NCBI GenBank assembly: GCA_964035545.1
Contig: OZ037768.1
Coordinates: forward strand, 19,385,700 to 19,449,699
DNA from: Bugula neritina
Lineage: Eukaryota; Bryozoa; Gymnolaemata; Cheilostomatida; Bugulidae
Length of the DNA stretch: 64,000 nt
Reading direction: 5' to 3'
In this document: one piece after another, positions 49,701-62,679 of the stretch
Position numbering within the stretch: position 1 is the first letter of the stretch
Layout of the letters: the number at the start of each line of letters is the position of its first letter
Notes under the pieces: model-generated
Seen by the model: only the letters and a program-made list of their open reading frames with translations
What the model was told of the DNA's origin: nothing
The model's database searches: none
Program-made: the position numbers and the translations under genes

Positions 49701-52700
49701 TGTCATTTACTCAAAATTTTGATGACAGGGAACCAAGAGTGAGCGGAGGTAAAAGTAATCATTTTGACCAGCTAGACTCTAGTGATGTGGTGGTAGTTCG
49801 GCCTATGAGCAGAGGTTTGAAGCATCGCCGTAGTAAACTAGATCTTGATTCAGAGTTAGAAAAGGTGGAGAGGGATTTCAGTTCTGAAGATGATGAAAGT
49901 ATAACGTAAGATTCTATACTAGATATTGTCTCAAAACACCAGACAAGTTGAACTGATAAATAGTGTCATATTATGTAGTCAAACATGTTTGTTCTATTTA
50001 CCAGTTACTTTTGTTATACATTAAATTTCTATGCAAAGCATTTGTAGCCTGAATAAATTGCATAAATTAAATAATACTATAATAATCATGATCACCTGGG
50101 AGCTGTTGCAATGTTGATTTTATGTATGAATTATGCTTCCTTTTAAAAACTCAAAGAGCGAAAGATTATATAATATTTATTATGTTTCATGAAATAATTA
50201 ATGTAAATTTATAATAACGTATTATCTTTCACCACAAAGTATGAATGACTAGCAATAACTCCATACAATACAAAAAAGTACTCACCTGAGATATATTAGC
50301 TAGAATTGATATGGACAATTTTCTGAGAAATTTCTGAAAAAATTTAAATTTATGCTACATGCCTCAAAATCTTAGAGCAAACCTTTTAATTAATTGGCTT
50401 AATTATGAGACATATTTTGTTCTGTGACTGACAATATACGGCATTCATGCTGTTTGCCTGCATCCCATCACAAATATCACATAGCATTGTGATGGTTTCA
50501 GCATTTTAAGTATGTTAAGTGGTGTTGTGCTCTGAGAATTTGTTGCATGCCAGTGCTAAGTTTGCTTATATAAATTAACAACCCAGTAAATATTAATTTT
50601 GAAACAAGTTTTTAGCTGCTAACCAGTTCTTTTACTTTGTTTTTGCAAGTTGTCCTAACACGATGATTTATAGGTTTGTATAAATTTCTTTTGTGCAATG
50701 CTTACATCTTTCTACTTTACATGAAAATTTTTGTGCTTTTTTGTGCTAGGTAGACTCTAAATATAACCTTGAGCTTTTTGACATGAGAATACAAGAGGTC
50801 TTTAGGATTGCTAAAATTTAAATGGAAAAATGTATCAAGCTTTAGGACAAAAGTAGCTGAATTTGCCTTAAATTTTCTCTGCAACACGAAGATAAACATT
50901 TTGAAAATCTGCAATTTGAACACTCTGTCTATGATATTATATAGAGACAGTAGCAGCTGGGTGAGTGAAAGCGATGAATTGGAGGCGGTAATGAATAGTA
51001 CAGTTATTGAGAACAGATCATATGGGTCGTAAGTTATTTCTTTACAAAATAAAATAGTTTATTTTTCTAGAAACTAGTAACTACACATATAAGTTTGTCG
51101 TAAAAGCTCTTAATTTGAAATAATGATTCAACTCACAAACTTTCTGTTGAATTAGGTTCTGCTGATTAGTATTTTTAAATGTTGAAATTTGTAAAAATTT
51201 TGCTGAAAATGTGAACCATTTCTTGTAGATTTGTAAAAGGTGAAGCCATTGAATCAACCAACTCATCTGCTAGTGAGTCAACACCTAAACGACCCGATAA
51301 AGGAAAGCGTTTAATCTCTGCCAAGAAAAGGTACTTTTCATGAGCTACGTAGTAAACTGGTAAATAATGCAAGTACTCCGTGACTGGTACTAAATCAGCG
51401 GTATTCTGCACCTCAGTTGCCTGTTAATTAATTTTGTGTTTCCCTAGATGTTTGGTTATCTGAATTGTCTCTTGCAGTTGTTTCAAGGTTTCCCAACGCA
51501 CTGGAGACCCACTTCTACAAGCTGCTGATGCTGACCAGCATTCTGATAGCGAGCATTCAGATTTGAGTGATGACAAGGTCATCGAAAGGTGAGTCTGTAA
51601 TTGTAGACTTATTCTTCAGGTGTTGTAAAAACCTATGTAAAAGTCAATTTCATTAGATGACTGCCTAGTTATATATTTTGCATCATCTGAGCCTCTTTGT
51701 CACATGTAACTTGTAATTGCTATTTTCTTGTCTTTACACAGCGCTATATAAGAAATGAAATAAATCTCTGCTGTAGAAATATTACCTGAGATATAATACA
51801 GATCTTTTTAAATTAGATGTTTTCTAAATAATTATAGCAAGGTCTTTATTAATTTATTAACACCAGTTTGGCATTGTTGACATATATATTAATTATTCTC
51901 CTATGCATGTACTTTAATAGTTCACCCAACGATCAGCCTAGAAAAAAGATTGTCTTTAAAGAAGATGAAAACCTTACAATCTATGATACTGGGGCTCAGA
52001 ATTTGAGAGAATATGAAAGAAAACTTAGCCGTTTGGGTAAAATATCAAATCAATCAACATTAGTTTTAATTATATACTATTAATTTTGCCACATTTCAGA
52101 TATGCATCTGAATTGCAATTCTCTTTGAAGCTGGTAAATTTGACATATATAGTAGGTAAATGCACAGTTAATTTCTATCAGCTATTATTTTGCTTAGGTT
52201 CAAAGTTATTAAAAGAAAATGTATTGCCTAACCCTAACTGTATATAAATGTGATATATGGATTAATGCTATTTAAATTATGTTATTGTTCTCACCTAGAT
52301 GCAACTGTAGTCCTGTATGTGACAAATTTGGTTTTGCTTATATAATAATATGTTTAATAATTTTCTTATAATGTCATTAATTTTGTTATATTTGTTTTCG
52401 GGCAGGCTGAGTGGTCATTTTATAATAATATTGTTATACTATTTTTCAATAACACCTTTACCAAAATGTAATGGCATAACAAGAAACATACATCAAAATT
52501 TGGCAGTATCCATAGCATTATGAACTCTTATCAACTAAATATTTTTGCAAGTATATGCAACTTTGCTACAAGGCCTGCTTTTTGAATAGCTAATAAACTG
52601 TTTGATTTTTAGAATCATCTGATGTAAGTTCTGGCGAAAGTGAAATGAGCGGTGACTCAGATACGTATCATTCTGAAGATGGTAACTTATTATGCTATAA

Positions 52701-54185
52701 TATTCTTGACACTGCAATAAATTATATAATTTATAGCATTTAGTTTAACAAAATTTTGAGTTATTATTATAACACAAGGAAACTTGGTGTAATTGTCTTC
52801 TCGGCCAGACTGAATTTTTTGACTGAAAATCAAGAAAGTGTAAATAAAGTATTTTTAAACAGGCTGTATTATTATGCATGGTTTATTCCTTTATGTAAAC
52901 AGGTGTGTTTCAAGAGACTTGAATGATGGCCACTATTTAGGCCTTTATAATGTTTCTATTTTTGTTAAACAGTTTCATATAAAACCGGTAGATATATACT
53001 TGCCTTCTAATTGTAGACAATGAAACCAGTGAGAAGAAACTATCAGTTGATCCTGCAACTGGTGTGAATTTCTTTAGGACCAAAGGTAAGTTACAAACTT
53101 CTTTTGTGAGCAAATGAAGGAGGGACTATGATTATATAATATTATATGGACTGGTATTTATTGCAACATTATTTTTCTACTATATGTATTTTTACCATAA
53201 TATTATGTTGATGATAAAGTCTATCAGAGCACTTGGCACTCTGGGTTGAAGTTGTCTTCACTTGTATACTACAAACTATATTAGAGCTATTTTGAGCTGA
53301 GGGGGTCTTGATAATTGGTTGAGGTCTCAACAGCCAAGAGTAAAACATCAGCAGTATATCTTACAGCATAATTAGTATTTATTGGTTAAAGCCCTAAATT
53401 AAATAGGCTAATGAAATTCAGCCAATAGCATTCACTTTGTATTTCATGTTTTGGTGTATTACACTAGCTGTCAAGGTGATTGAGCCAACCTATGCAACCA
53501 TAGAAATTGCTACCACGTCAGCCCCTCTACAGAATGCTCCTCCAAAACTTCCGGCTAGAAACTACAAAGACCAGACAGCTGCAAGTGATGATAACTCCGA
53601 TGAAAAAGTTGAAAGTGATCTGGATGAAGTCAGTTCAGGTGGCTTTGCTGAGATGAGCAGAGGTGAAAGGTGTGTACGTTTGTTTTGAAATATTCGCTAT
53701 AGAAATATGCTAGTCTAGTAAAATGACTTAGTAAGTTGACCAAGAGTAGTTCTTGGATCCTGGATGAAACTGTTTTACCAACTGCCAATAGGAAAGGATG
53801 TTTTACGGTTACCAGGAAGATGCGATACAATTTCTGTAGAAGCTATTATCATTCTGCATTCTTCAAACAGTTTTTCTGAAGGCAAAACCATTTACTGGTT
53901 ATAAATATTTTGTTGATGTGCCCACATTTATATCCTAGTCCCTTTTGATATAGCTATGCAACAAGTGGTACTGGTAGTTATGATATTACACTGGATGAAA
54001 GTCATACTGAAGTACTGCACATTTCTTTTAGGCAGTCGTTGATAACATAAGATAAATTGTTTTATTGCAGAGAGCAATTTTTGTACGAGAGACAAAAGAG
54101 ACAGAGTAAAAATGTTAAAGTGGTTAAGTGGAAAGCTAGCAAGACAGATAAACAGCAAAAATCAAAAGCATGTGTGGTCATGTGA
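43750..54185 (+). CDS. TPR-repeat protein with long acidic Ser-rich tail (TTC24-like N-terminal part)
   Basis: Seventeen exons join in phase to 911 residues: 43750-44380, 44708-44932, 45326-45463, 46718-46927, 47435-47577, 48171-48298, 48578-48691, 49205-49306, 49729-49905, 50945-51028, 51229-51330, 51478-51588, 51921-52036, 52613-52681, 53017-53085, 53468-53669, 54071-54185. Residues 1 to about 400 are tetratricopeptide repeats (NYNLAIAYEMLDNKKEA; NLCNELGLVFTQSKQYEKS; ILQNLGAVLNSLGKFKAA), weakly reminiscent of TTC24. The tail has a Thr/Ala-rich segment, a basic patch (KKRKRKRFS), then clusters of Ser/Asp/Glu (HSDSEHSDLSDD; SSGESEMSGDSD). TPRs are protein-interaction scaffolds; the tail looks disordered and possibly CK2-phosphorylated. 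The exon 4 donor (G|GTACTT) is the weak link: reading through gives a 403-residue protein ending at TAA 46933-46935. The tail exons could belong to a separate gene. Confidence 0.65.
45714..46605. mobile_element. Outer MITE (PIF/Harbinger-like by TTA target duplication)
   Basis: The left end is GAGTAGGGCC and the complement of the right end is GTGTAGGGCC. TTA flanks it at 45711-45713 and 46606-46608. It is itself split by a second copy of the same family (45782-46235). Its own sequence totals about 435 bp. Confidence 0.75.
45782..46235. mobile_element. Inner MITE of the same family, 454 bp
   Basis: Terminal inverted repeats of about 48 bp with few mismatches: left GCGTAGGGCCACACGAAGCG, right complement GCATAGGGCCACACGAAGCG. 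TTA lies at 45779-45781 and 46236-46238. Interior sequence (for example AAAGTCACTTTGCCGATGAC) is repeated in the outer copy near 46431-46450. Confidence 0.85.
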
Positions 54186-54791
54186 CCATGGAGGTTATAG
54201 ATGTGATGAATTTCTTAAACTTGATGACTCTACCGAATAAACTATTTTGAAATATGGTCTATTTGCAAGAAATTGATTACAAGAAAATATTATTGATGAC
54301 TTGAATTTCTTTTAAATGTTTGTTTTTATTGATGCAAAAGATTTTTTAAATATAGGTATATTATGTTGTATTACATGCTGCTATAACAACATTTTAAACC
54401 CTTGAAAATAAGGTCAATTTTCAACCTTATGCTTAATGAATTTTTGTGTACACCACAATATGCCATTAGATGCCAACACGTGGTTTGACTACTATTTTGT
54501 GAAGGCTGAAAAGTGGAGGGCTAGCTGTGAGCCAGGAAAGTTTTGCTAGCGCGTCTCTATCTGTAATCATTATGATCTATTTCAATTGTTTGACTTTATC
54601 AACCAATTTTAGCCATTAGATATTTTTATATTCAGCCATTTTAGATGTTTTATTAATAAATACTTTTTTTAAATACAGTAATTGATTTTATAGATATTTC
54701 ATCACTATATCAACTCGAAATTCCGCACATACCCTTCATGATTCTACAAACTCTATATTCTATATACAAGTCAGTCTATATACATATAAGT
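54186..54791. other. Convergent spacer between TPR gene and MZT1
   Basis: The 3' ends of the TPR gene (+) and MZT1 (-) face each other here. It is AT-rich 3' UTR-like sequence; no further gene is seen. Confidence 0.5.
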
Positions 54792-55037
54792 TCAGACAAA
54801 GGGCCTTCCACTAACATCTCCTGAGCCACCAGTTTGATGTGTCTGACCCATATTTATAGCTGATGCTTCTTTTTTCAACATTCCAACTACATTTGCTAAG
54901 GCATGTGGGTTTACCCCAGTCTCTATTAGCCTGACACATATGGCCAATTGTTCTTCTGTCAACCCTGTGCCTAAAACTCCACTGATTTCAGATAGTAACT
55001 TCATTGTCTCAGCACTAGTAGTCTTTTCGGCTGGCAT
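54792..55037 (-). CDS. MZT1: Mitotic-spindle organizing protein 1 (MZT1/MOZART1)
   Basis: A single coding exon of 81 residues. The core matches the MOZART1 family: ETMKLLSEISGVLGTGL, then ICVRLIETGVNPHALANVV, the pattern seen in human MZT1 ([20 protein letters not shown]). MZT1 binds the N-terminal regions of gamma-tubulin complex proteins and helps assemble and recruit the gamma-tubulin ring complex at microtubule-organising centres. I chose the ATG at 55037; an upstream in-frame ATG at 55067 would add ten non-conserved residues, and a possible splice acceptor (ATTTCCAG) lies directly before the chosen ATG, so a non-coding first exon is likely. Length is typical for the family. Confidence 0.92.
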   Translation of the reverse strand: MPAEKTTSAETMKLLSEISGVLGTGLTEEQLAICVRLIETGVNPHALANVVGMLKKEASAINMGQTHQTGGSGDVSGRPFV

Positions 55038-57954
55038 GCTGGAAATACCAGGGTTGAAAAGCTGCAATATATACAGTATGTACTAATATATATAATTATA
55101 CCATATTCAAGCACTTTGCGCCTATCAACAAGCTTACAGACATGTACCTATAAAAAGACATAGTAATCTTTGCTTGCAATATGAATTCATATCAGGTACA
55201 AAAATTATGAGGCTGGTGACACTCGCATCAGATAAGCCTGCCAAGGAGCTTCATTAGTTATAAACGTGCTGTTGATATACAAAAACTAGTCACAGAAAAC
55301 TGCAAAAGTACTGAGTATATAATTATGAAGAGTATAAAGAAAATGAAAATAGCCAAATATAAAATTTGCATCAAGAGAAAAGGCATAGATGAAGGTACAA
55401 CATCGAGCAATTCCATAAATGCCACAGCTGTGAAACTAACTTCAAAAATGATAACATGAATGAGAGAGCTGATGAGTGAAAAATTACTCTGCATAGTCTT
55501 TTAGGAGAGTAGCAGAAATTAAGACAATATTGAAACTGGCTAAAACTTGGATGGTTGAACAAGATAGACTCTTAGCTGCTTTAGGCCAGAGACTCTCACT
55601 GAAAATACTGGCCATATTAAAAGAACAAGGCAGCAAAAAGTGCTATATAGTAGCTATAAGAAATGAAACCTTGAAGCAAGTACACAGTAAATGTGAAAAG
55701 TGACCAGGAGAATGTAAGAAGAAATATCCTTAAATGGATTCAATAATACACCAAAAGTAGCATAGAGTTCATTTGTTCTAAAGAACCAGAAGCAAGAACC
55801 AATTTGGTCATCAAGTGGAATAGATGACACTTTAAATTGAAATAGATGTGAAGATTGAACAATGATTTAGCAGACACTGATAAGCTGCTAAAATAAGCTA
55901 ACATTCATTTAAACTATCAGTACCATACACATAATTTATTTTTCATTGTCAATCTCAACAATATATTCAGCAGTAACTAAAGATTGAGATTAACTGTAAG
56001 TCTAACAACTATTACTATAAGTATACAGGACAGTCGAAAGTATATGCATCTTTGGTGTTTTATATTATTTATTTATGATCACCATACAACGTTAGTCCAA
56101 CTCAGTTCAAGTGTCACTTTTACTTTCAGCTGAATCACAATAACCATGATCATTATTAGGATATCCAGTACCACTATCACTGATATTCAATATGAATGTA
56201 ATTTTTCAAGTCAGTAACTAAAGCTAACATTAGTAACTGTGAGTGTGAGTTTAGATGAGATCCATTACTAAATCTAAACATTAATGAAACATTCAGAGCG
56301 AATACTAAATAGGTATTATAATCATAATTAATTGTAAATACTTAAAATATGGAAATAACATAGGTCTCAGTATTATAATTTATAACTATAGTACAAGTAT
56401 AAGTCTGGTAGGGGATAAAATTAAATTTAAATATTATAATTTAAATCACTATTATCTATTGTTAATAAATCTAAAACTAATGTATCATACAGTGTATGAC
56501 ATTGACTATAAATAGTATATTTAATTTAATAGTCAATATCAATAAATTTATAAAAAACTAAATTGAAAAAAACTACCACGTTTACATTTAATTTAAGTAA
56601 AAGTCTATTACTCTCAGTCTTACTATTACTATTAGTGCTACTGTGCATGTTAATGTTGTCGCATCCAAGCTAATGCTAGAAGTAGAAGTAGTACTGCTAC
56701 TAGTACTACTACTACTATTACTACTACTACTAGTACTACTACTACTAATACTGGTAGTAGTAGTATTAGTTTTAGTAGTACAGGTAGTGGTACTTTCACT
56801 ACCCTACGGGTACCAGTAACTGTAAGTGTAACTTGTAATACTACTAGTAGACACTAGTACTACTACTACTACTACTAGGTCTAGTAGATAAGTAGACGTC
56901 GACGATAATATTAATACTATTAGTATTACTATTAGTATTAGTATTACTATTAGTATTGTAATTATATTTATAAACATGAGTAGTGGTATTACTAGTAATA
57001 GTAGTACTACAAGTACATGTAGATGTAGTACTAGTAGTACTAGTAGTACTTGTACTTCACTACTTGTACTTGTAGTACTACTACAAGTAGTAGTAGTAGT
57101 AATTGAGACTGAGTGAGTGCGAGTGGATCAGGAAGGTTTAACTTTAGTTTAAAGTTTAAACGCAACAAATAAATAATTACAATGTATCAAGATGAATATT
57201 CAAACTAAACAAACATATTCGTCAAAATTAAAGATTTATAGGCTGAATTTTAATATTTATAAATTATTTAAATTTAGTGTTGGTGGAAGCTTTTTGAGAA
57301 TTTTCATGAATTCTCTACTACTAGAACCAAATCAAGGTGTTCATTTTAAACTGTGTAGTTGGTAAATTCTTTAGAAGAGGTCAATGAAAGATCTAGACAA
57401 ATCAGTTATTACGGCGACGGTTACATATACCCCCATTGTGTAGGTTAAATAGCTTCAAACTTAGGTAAACGTTTTGAGCTTATTTATACAGGCGCGGGTA
57501 TATTCTTTATTTTGCTATCACTGTATATATTTTATTGTGTTGCGTACTTTTAACAGCAATAGTCAATTAACATAGTTTAGAAGTGAAGGCATGATATTAA
57601 TATAAATATTAATAATTAATATAATTTAAATTATATAGTTATAATTATATTCATACTCATACTGATACTTCTACCTCGCACATTTAATTTTAATCACTGT
57701 TGCTCACTGTGAATCAATTTTGAGTTTTAGATATAAAACAAACAGTAAAGCCCAATCAGTGAATCTAAATTTATTAATATTTCATTTGTAAGGCCGAAAA
57801 AATGAAATTGGTTTTACTTTTTAGTTTTTAACTATCACATTCTGATTCACTGTCAGTATTGGCGATGCCTTAGCCTATGGCTATGGTAACCGTAAAGGTG
57901 ATTTGGCAATAAATATAATCGGTAATCATTAACAAAACTCAAACTGACAGAAAA
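55038..57954. other. Divergent intergenic region MZT1 - ZCRB1
   Basis: 2.9 kb without a supported gene. It holds the MZT1 upstream region, AT-rich sequence, and a large block of TAC/TAG trinucleotide repeats (56590-57110). The ZCRB1 promoter presumably lies in the last few hundred bases. Open frames at 55258-55562 on the minus strand look random. Confidence 0.5.
56640..57110. repeat. TAC/TAG trinucleotide repeat block with inverted segments
   Basis: Imperfect runs of TACTAC, TAGTAG, TAGTATTAG and GTACTTGTAGTAC. Because TAC/GTA and TAG/CTA runs alternate in orientation, many stretches are self-complementary and could form hairpins. No coding potential is seen. Confidence 0.85.
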
Positions 57955-60337
57955 ATGAATCTAAATATCAATACAGAGTCTCCAGCTCATCTTAAAGATA
58001 AACCACGGAATTCTCTTGCACCTAGTAAAAGCACGGTTTACGTTTCCAATTTGCCTTTTTCGCTTACTAATAATGATCTACATAAAGTATTTGACAAATA
58101 TGGAAAAGTTGTGAAGTAAGTCTAACCGATGTTAATTACTATTCATTATGTTTTTTAAAGTAATGCTCAGTTTTTGCAATTGCTGGTGCTACTGTCACAA
58201 ACAACACCCTATAAACTTAAGGTGACCATTATTGCTAAATAAACAATAATTAATTTGAAACACAAATTAAATCTGTTTATTCAATTTTGAAAAATAGCGC
58301 AAGAAATATATATGTTTTGTTTGTTTCATTGTACTATTTTAGAATAAATACTGTTTTATAATCACTCAGGCGTATGCGTGTGTTTGTAAATGTTGAGCTG
58401 GTACTAGTAGTTATTATACATTCTATGTATTTATAGGGTAACAGTTGTTAAAGATCGAAAATTAAGAAGGAGTAAGGGTGTAGCTTTCATTCTCTACCTT
58501 CGACCAGATGAAGCATGGGCAGCTGTTAAGGCTGTTAATCAAACCACGGTAATGCTACTTCTCATTATTTATGTCTCATGTTATTGAAACTGCTTTAAAA
58601 GTTTATTGAATTAGACATCAAGGCTGTAGTTAAAATTCTTACCTTGGCATAAAATATGCTACCAGCAAATATTTTAATTTTGAATTTTGAAATTTAGATT
58701 TGTAATATGAAATTTTGCAGTTTAAATCCAAATGCAGAGTTTAAAACTTGTATCTGGGGACAGTGTAATGGATTTTAACGCTCTAGTAATTACATCGCGT
58801 CACTATTATAATGGACTTGGCGTAACTTTGTAAATACTGTTAAATGTTGTAATTATAGCTAAGCTCTTAGCGTAGTGAATAACGTAATAATTGTGAATTG
58901 CCTTCCTATTTTTATTGTTTGTTTTTAAGTTACTGTAATAGTTTTTGGAGTTATGTTTCCCCGCCACTTCTTTTTATAGTAATCTGCAATAATTTATGTG
59001 AGCTGAGGTTCGGCCAAAGTCGGAACCCAGGGCGCGATTTCGGAAGGGGTATGTCCGATTTCGGACGGATTCTTCTGAAGTCGGCAACCGGAACTCCGAA
59101 TTTCGGACCCCCATTGTGGCAGGAACTGTTTGCAGTATATAAAGGCGAGCATCTCCAGTATCAAATCAGTCTAACACTGGAGCTCGCAGAGGAAACTACT
59201 ATATATATCAATAAAGGCTATTAGAATCAACATTTCACAAAGACTTTTATTCAACAATTAATAGTACTGGCATGCAGACTACTTAATCTGTTTCATTAAA
59301 CCCGCAAAATCATAACAACAGTCTAAAATCAAGAAAATATTATTGTTTCACTTTTACATATGCTGTTATATTGGTGTTGCCAAAGATATTTTGCAGTGCT
59401 TATAGCAATAAGCTTCAAAACAAAACTCTTTGTCCAAGCTGACATTCTTATAACATTGTAATATTCTCTTTGCAGATGTTTGGCAGAAGTATATCTTGTA
59501 GTATAGCAAAGGACAATGGAAGGGCACCTGAGTTTATAAAAAGAAAAGAATACAAAGATAAATCACAATGCTATGAATGTGGCGTAAGTCAAGTATTAAT
59601 TCCTGTGGCATAACGTAAAAGATTCTGAAGTTCTTGAGTTTTACATTAATCGTTGTAGATATTGTAAGTTCTAGGACATGGCATAAATTTATTGCTGCAC
59701 ACTAAATAATTGCCAAGGTATAGCAAGTTATTTTAACACATGACAATCAATGTTCATAGATGACTTACACGATTGAAGTTGCCAACACATTTGAATTTGT
59801 TTTCTTATCTTTCAGCAAGCATTTTTATAACCTAATAAAAGTGGTTTGTATATGTCACTATATAAACTCTGTGACTGACATGGAATTTAGGTAATACAGT
59901 TATATTAATATACTATTGAGGGCAGACTGTGTTTTCTTTTTTATTACTCTTTGGCTCTTAGTTTTGGGTTTTGTGATTAAAATACATTCACCTAATTTTA
60001 AGAACGAGTAATTTTTTCCCAACCAGTACATTCCAAAATATGCATGCTATGTGAAGTATCTACAGCACTGCACCTACCCACCGCTGTTTAGGTTTTATCG
60101 TGACTTTTGTAAAAATACGAAATTTTCACACTTGGTGGACAGGAAGCAACAGCTATACTATTTTATTATTTTTTCTTTATTTTTTAGGAAGAAGGTCATC
60201 TAAGCTATAAGTGCCCTAAAAACATTTTAGGGGAGCGAGAACCTCCTCCTAAAAAGAAGAAAAAAACTAAGCAATCCACTGACAGTGATGATGATTTTGA
60301 TGGTGATAAAGTTATTGTAATTAAAAAGTCTAGTTAG
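57955..60337 (+). CDS. ZCRB1: Zinc finger CCHC-type and RNA-binding motif protein 1 (ZCRB1)
   Basis: Four exons, 57955-58115, 58437-58548, 59476-59583 and 60188-60337, give 176 residues (human protein 217). Residues about 27-105 form an RRM with RNP2 VYVSNLPF and RNP1 [13 protein letters not shown] zinc knuckle follows at C123, C126, H131, C136. The C-terminal tail is Lys-rich then acidic (DSDDDFDGD). ZCRB1 (U11/U12-31K) is a component of the U11/U12 di-snRNP of the minor spliceosome, so its presence is consistent with U12-type introns in this genome. All splice sites are canonical and the phases agree. Intron 2 contains a solo LTR in sense orientation. Confidence 0.94.
58764..59317 (+). mobile_element. 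Solo LTR
   Basis: 554 bases starting TGTAATGGAT and ending AATCATAACA, flanked by ACAG at 58760-58763 and 59318-59321. Contains TATATAAA at 59136-59143 and AATAAA at 59210-59215, the expected promoter and poly(A) layout. A TTTCGGA motif recurs upstream of the TATA box. The end and 4-bp duplication resemble the Ty3-like element at 37831, but the sequence differs, so it is a separate family. It lies in ZCRB1 intron 2. Confidence 0.75.
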
Positions 60338-62679
60338 ATTTTTTGAGTATGTGTTGACACAGCTGCAAGTTGTTACTTGGTTGAGTCAAAACTTGTAGTA
60401 AATTCTCAAGTATTGTTTTTATTTTTTTATTTATGTCGTTTGTATGTAATATATAAAATATTCATTAAAAGTTACTGCTGCAAAACTCACCATCTTCCCC
60501 CTATGAATAGCCTCAATAGCTTCAAGCGCATCTTTTATTTCACTGGTCTGTTCTAATGATTGCGCTTTTTCTCATCATTGCCATTTCTAATAATCTTTAG
60601 TTTACAATTTTTAAAACTAAAGTTTAGGGTGATATAATAATGTATATTGTAAATTATATAGTATAAATTCTAATAAATTAAAATAATCTCATAATAACTG
60701 TTTTTTATTAATTTTTCAAACAGAACGAGCTTTCGCTTCATTTTGGTAACACACTATCAAGTTATGAATCTAACTCAAATATTCCATGTCTCAACTATGG
60801 ATCAAAGGTAAAAAAAGTTTAGTACGAAGTCGAGTCTCCCAGAGTTTTAAGCATCTTTAGTTCACTGGACCATGTATAGCTCAGTAGTCTTGATTTTATT
60901 TGTTTGTAAAAAAGATGGAGTAAAATTAAGTTTATTTTGTTATGAAGATTTGACAAAATATTGCCGTTATAAATATATAGTGTGTAATATACTTTGGCTT
61001 CAGGTCATTTAGATATCGGATTTTCATTTTCTACATTCTTTTTATCTGTTGAGACATTTCCATTACTCAACTGTAGTTGACAGCTAAATAAAATTATATA
61101 ACAGAAAAACAATTGATGCTTTTTATCATTAAATATTTAATGGCTTTTGTTGTGTATATAATGAGATGTTGCATAAGACAATTGATAAAAGCTTGCCACA
61201 TTTGAAGTTTAGAATCTTAAGATGATGTGTAAACACAAACATTCATTTATACTTTATGCTTTCTACTTTTGGTTGACATCACAAATTTCAAGTTGATCAA
61301 TTTGAAATTAAACTATAACAGAGTGAGGCTGGGTAGATATATGGTAGGGGTAGTAGAGCTTCATCTTGCAATTTAAAACCCTGACCAATAAAAGGCATGC
61401 ATGTATTGTATTTTGGTTCTTCGACTATATAAAGGCATAACATGTGAACATGCACAACTCCTTTTGACTGCAGTATGTAAAAATATTTCAAGGTACTAGC
61501 TGCATGTGCTATAGCATTGACTATACATTATAACATACATGTGCACGTAAACACACAATTCACATGATGGTTTATTCGAGTTATCTACTTATTCAGAGTC
61601 GCAATTTCTACAAAGAGAAAAACTCCGATTTACAATGACAACCGAGTTACGCCAAGTCTATATTTTAACGATACATAATATTTCATTGTATCTAAACGTC
61701 TACAACGAGAAGCGCTAGAAACAGCACTTATTTAGGGGTGACTAATTACAGTGTTGGTATACACCCCGTTGTTCTGCCTCAAAGCTCTATATCCCCGAAC
61801 CATTGCACTCAGTAGCTCCCAACTTGGTGCTGCTTTAGGACGGATTTCGTCTACAATGGTGCGCAAGAACAGCTTCTGTTAGTGTTATATTACATTAAAA
61901 ATAATAATATATGCATTATGATTAGTTTTGATCACAATGACAATGTGTAGATTGAGTATTTATAGTAATTATTAGTGCATGATTTTATAAATGTAATTGC
62001 TGTTTGTTGGTTTTCTTAGTTTTTAATTTATTTACGCGTAGTCTATTAGTATTAGTATTACTATTACTATTAGTATTAGTATTAGTATTAGTATAAGTAT
62101 TACTATCACATTCACTATGTCTATTACTATTAGTATTACTATTACTATTAAGTATTAGTATTAAACTTAGAGTTAGCATTACATTTAGTTTTACTTTTAC
62201 TTTTAGTTTTAGATTTACTAAAAGTAAAACAGTATAACTATAAGTGGTTTACCATTACGGATTAGTAATTCACTAATTGACTAATTCACTAATTACTAAT
62301 TAGTAATACTAGTAATAATGTTCATCATGATCATAATAATTATCAGTGTTTTTAAATTATGATACGTTGGTTATTGATATTTTAGATAATTATATATGAA
62401 GTCATAATGATTGTAAATGTTTGTCTCATAGTGATAGTCATTATCATTATGATTATTGACAATTCAAATATTGATCTGAATTATAATCATAATCATAATG
62501 ATTGTGATGATTATGATGGGAAAATTGCAGTTTACACTGTGATTGTTATGTGTTACAATTGTGATTGTAGTTATCATTATCACTATGTACATGTTGATGT
62601 GATTACATGACTAAAACATATGTGGTCACTGAGTCTTGGTCGCTGCTTCTACATCCGCTATGGCAATATTAACTTATTT
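60338..62679. other. Intergenic region downstream of ZCRB1
   Basis: No gene is supported. A GC-richer stretch near 61550-61880 resembles an old LTR or transposon fragment (on the minus strand it has AATAAA near one end), but no target duplication was found. TTAGTA repeats lie at 62043-62165 and AATCATAATGAT-type low complexity at 62320-62610. Confidence 0.45.
62043..62165. repeat. (TTAGTA)n simple repeat
   Basis: Runs of ATTAGTATTAGTATTACTATT. The minus strand reads as an Asn/Thr/Ser-rich open frame, which is an artefact of the repeat. Confidence 0.85.

Noticed and set aside
58898-59224. 108-codon plus-strand open frame
   Set aside because: It lies within the solo LTR in ZCRB1 intron 2 and crosses the TATA region; no protein similarity is evident.
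61550-61880. Possible minus-strand solo LTR or transposon fragment of higher GC
   Set aside because: I could not find convincing termini or a target duplication, so no element is called.
61985-62179. Asn/Thr/Ser-rich minus-strand open frame
   Set aside because: Translation of the TTAGTA simple repeat.
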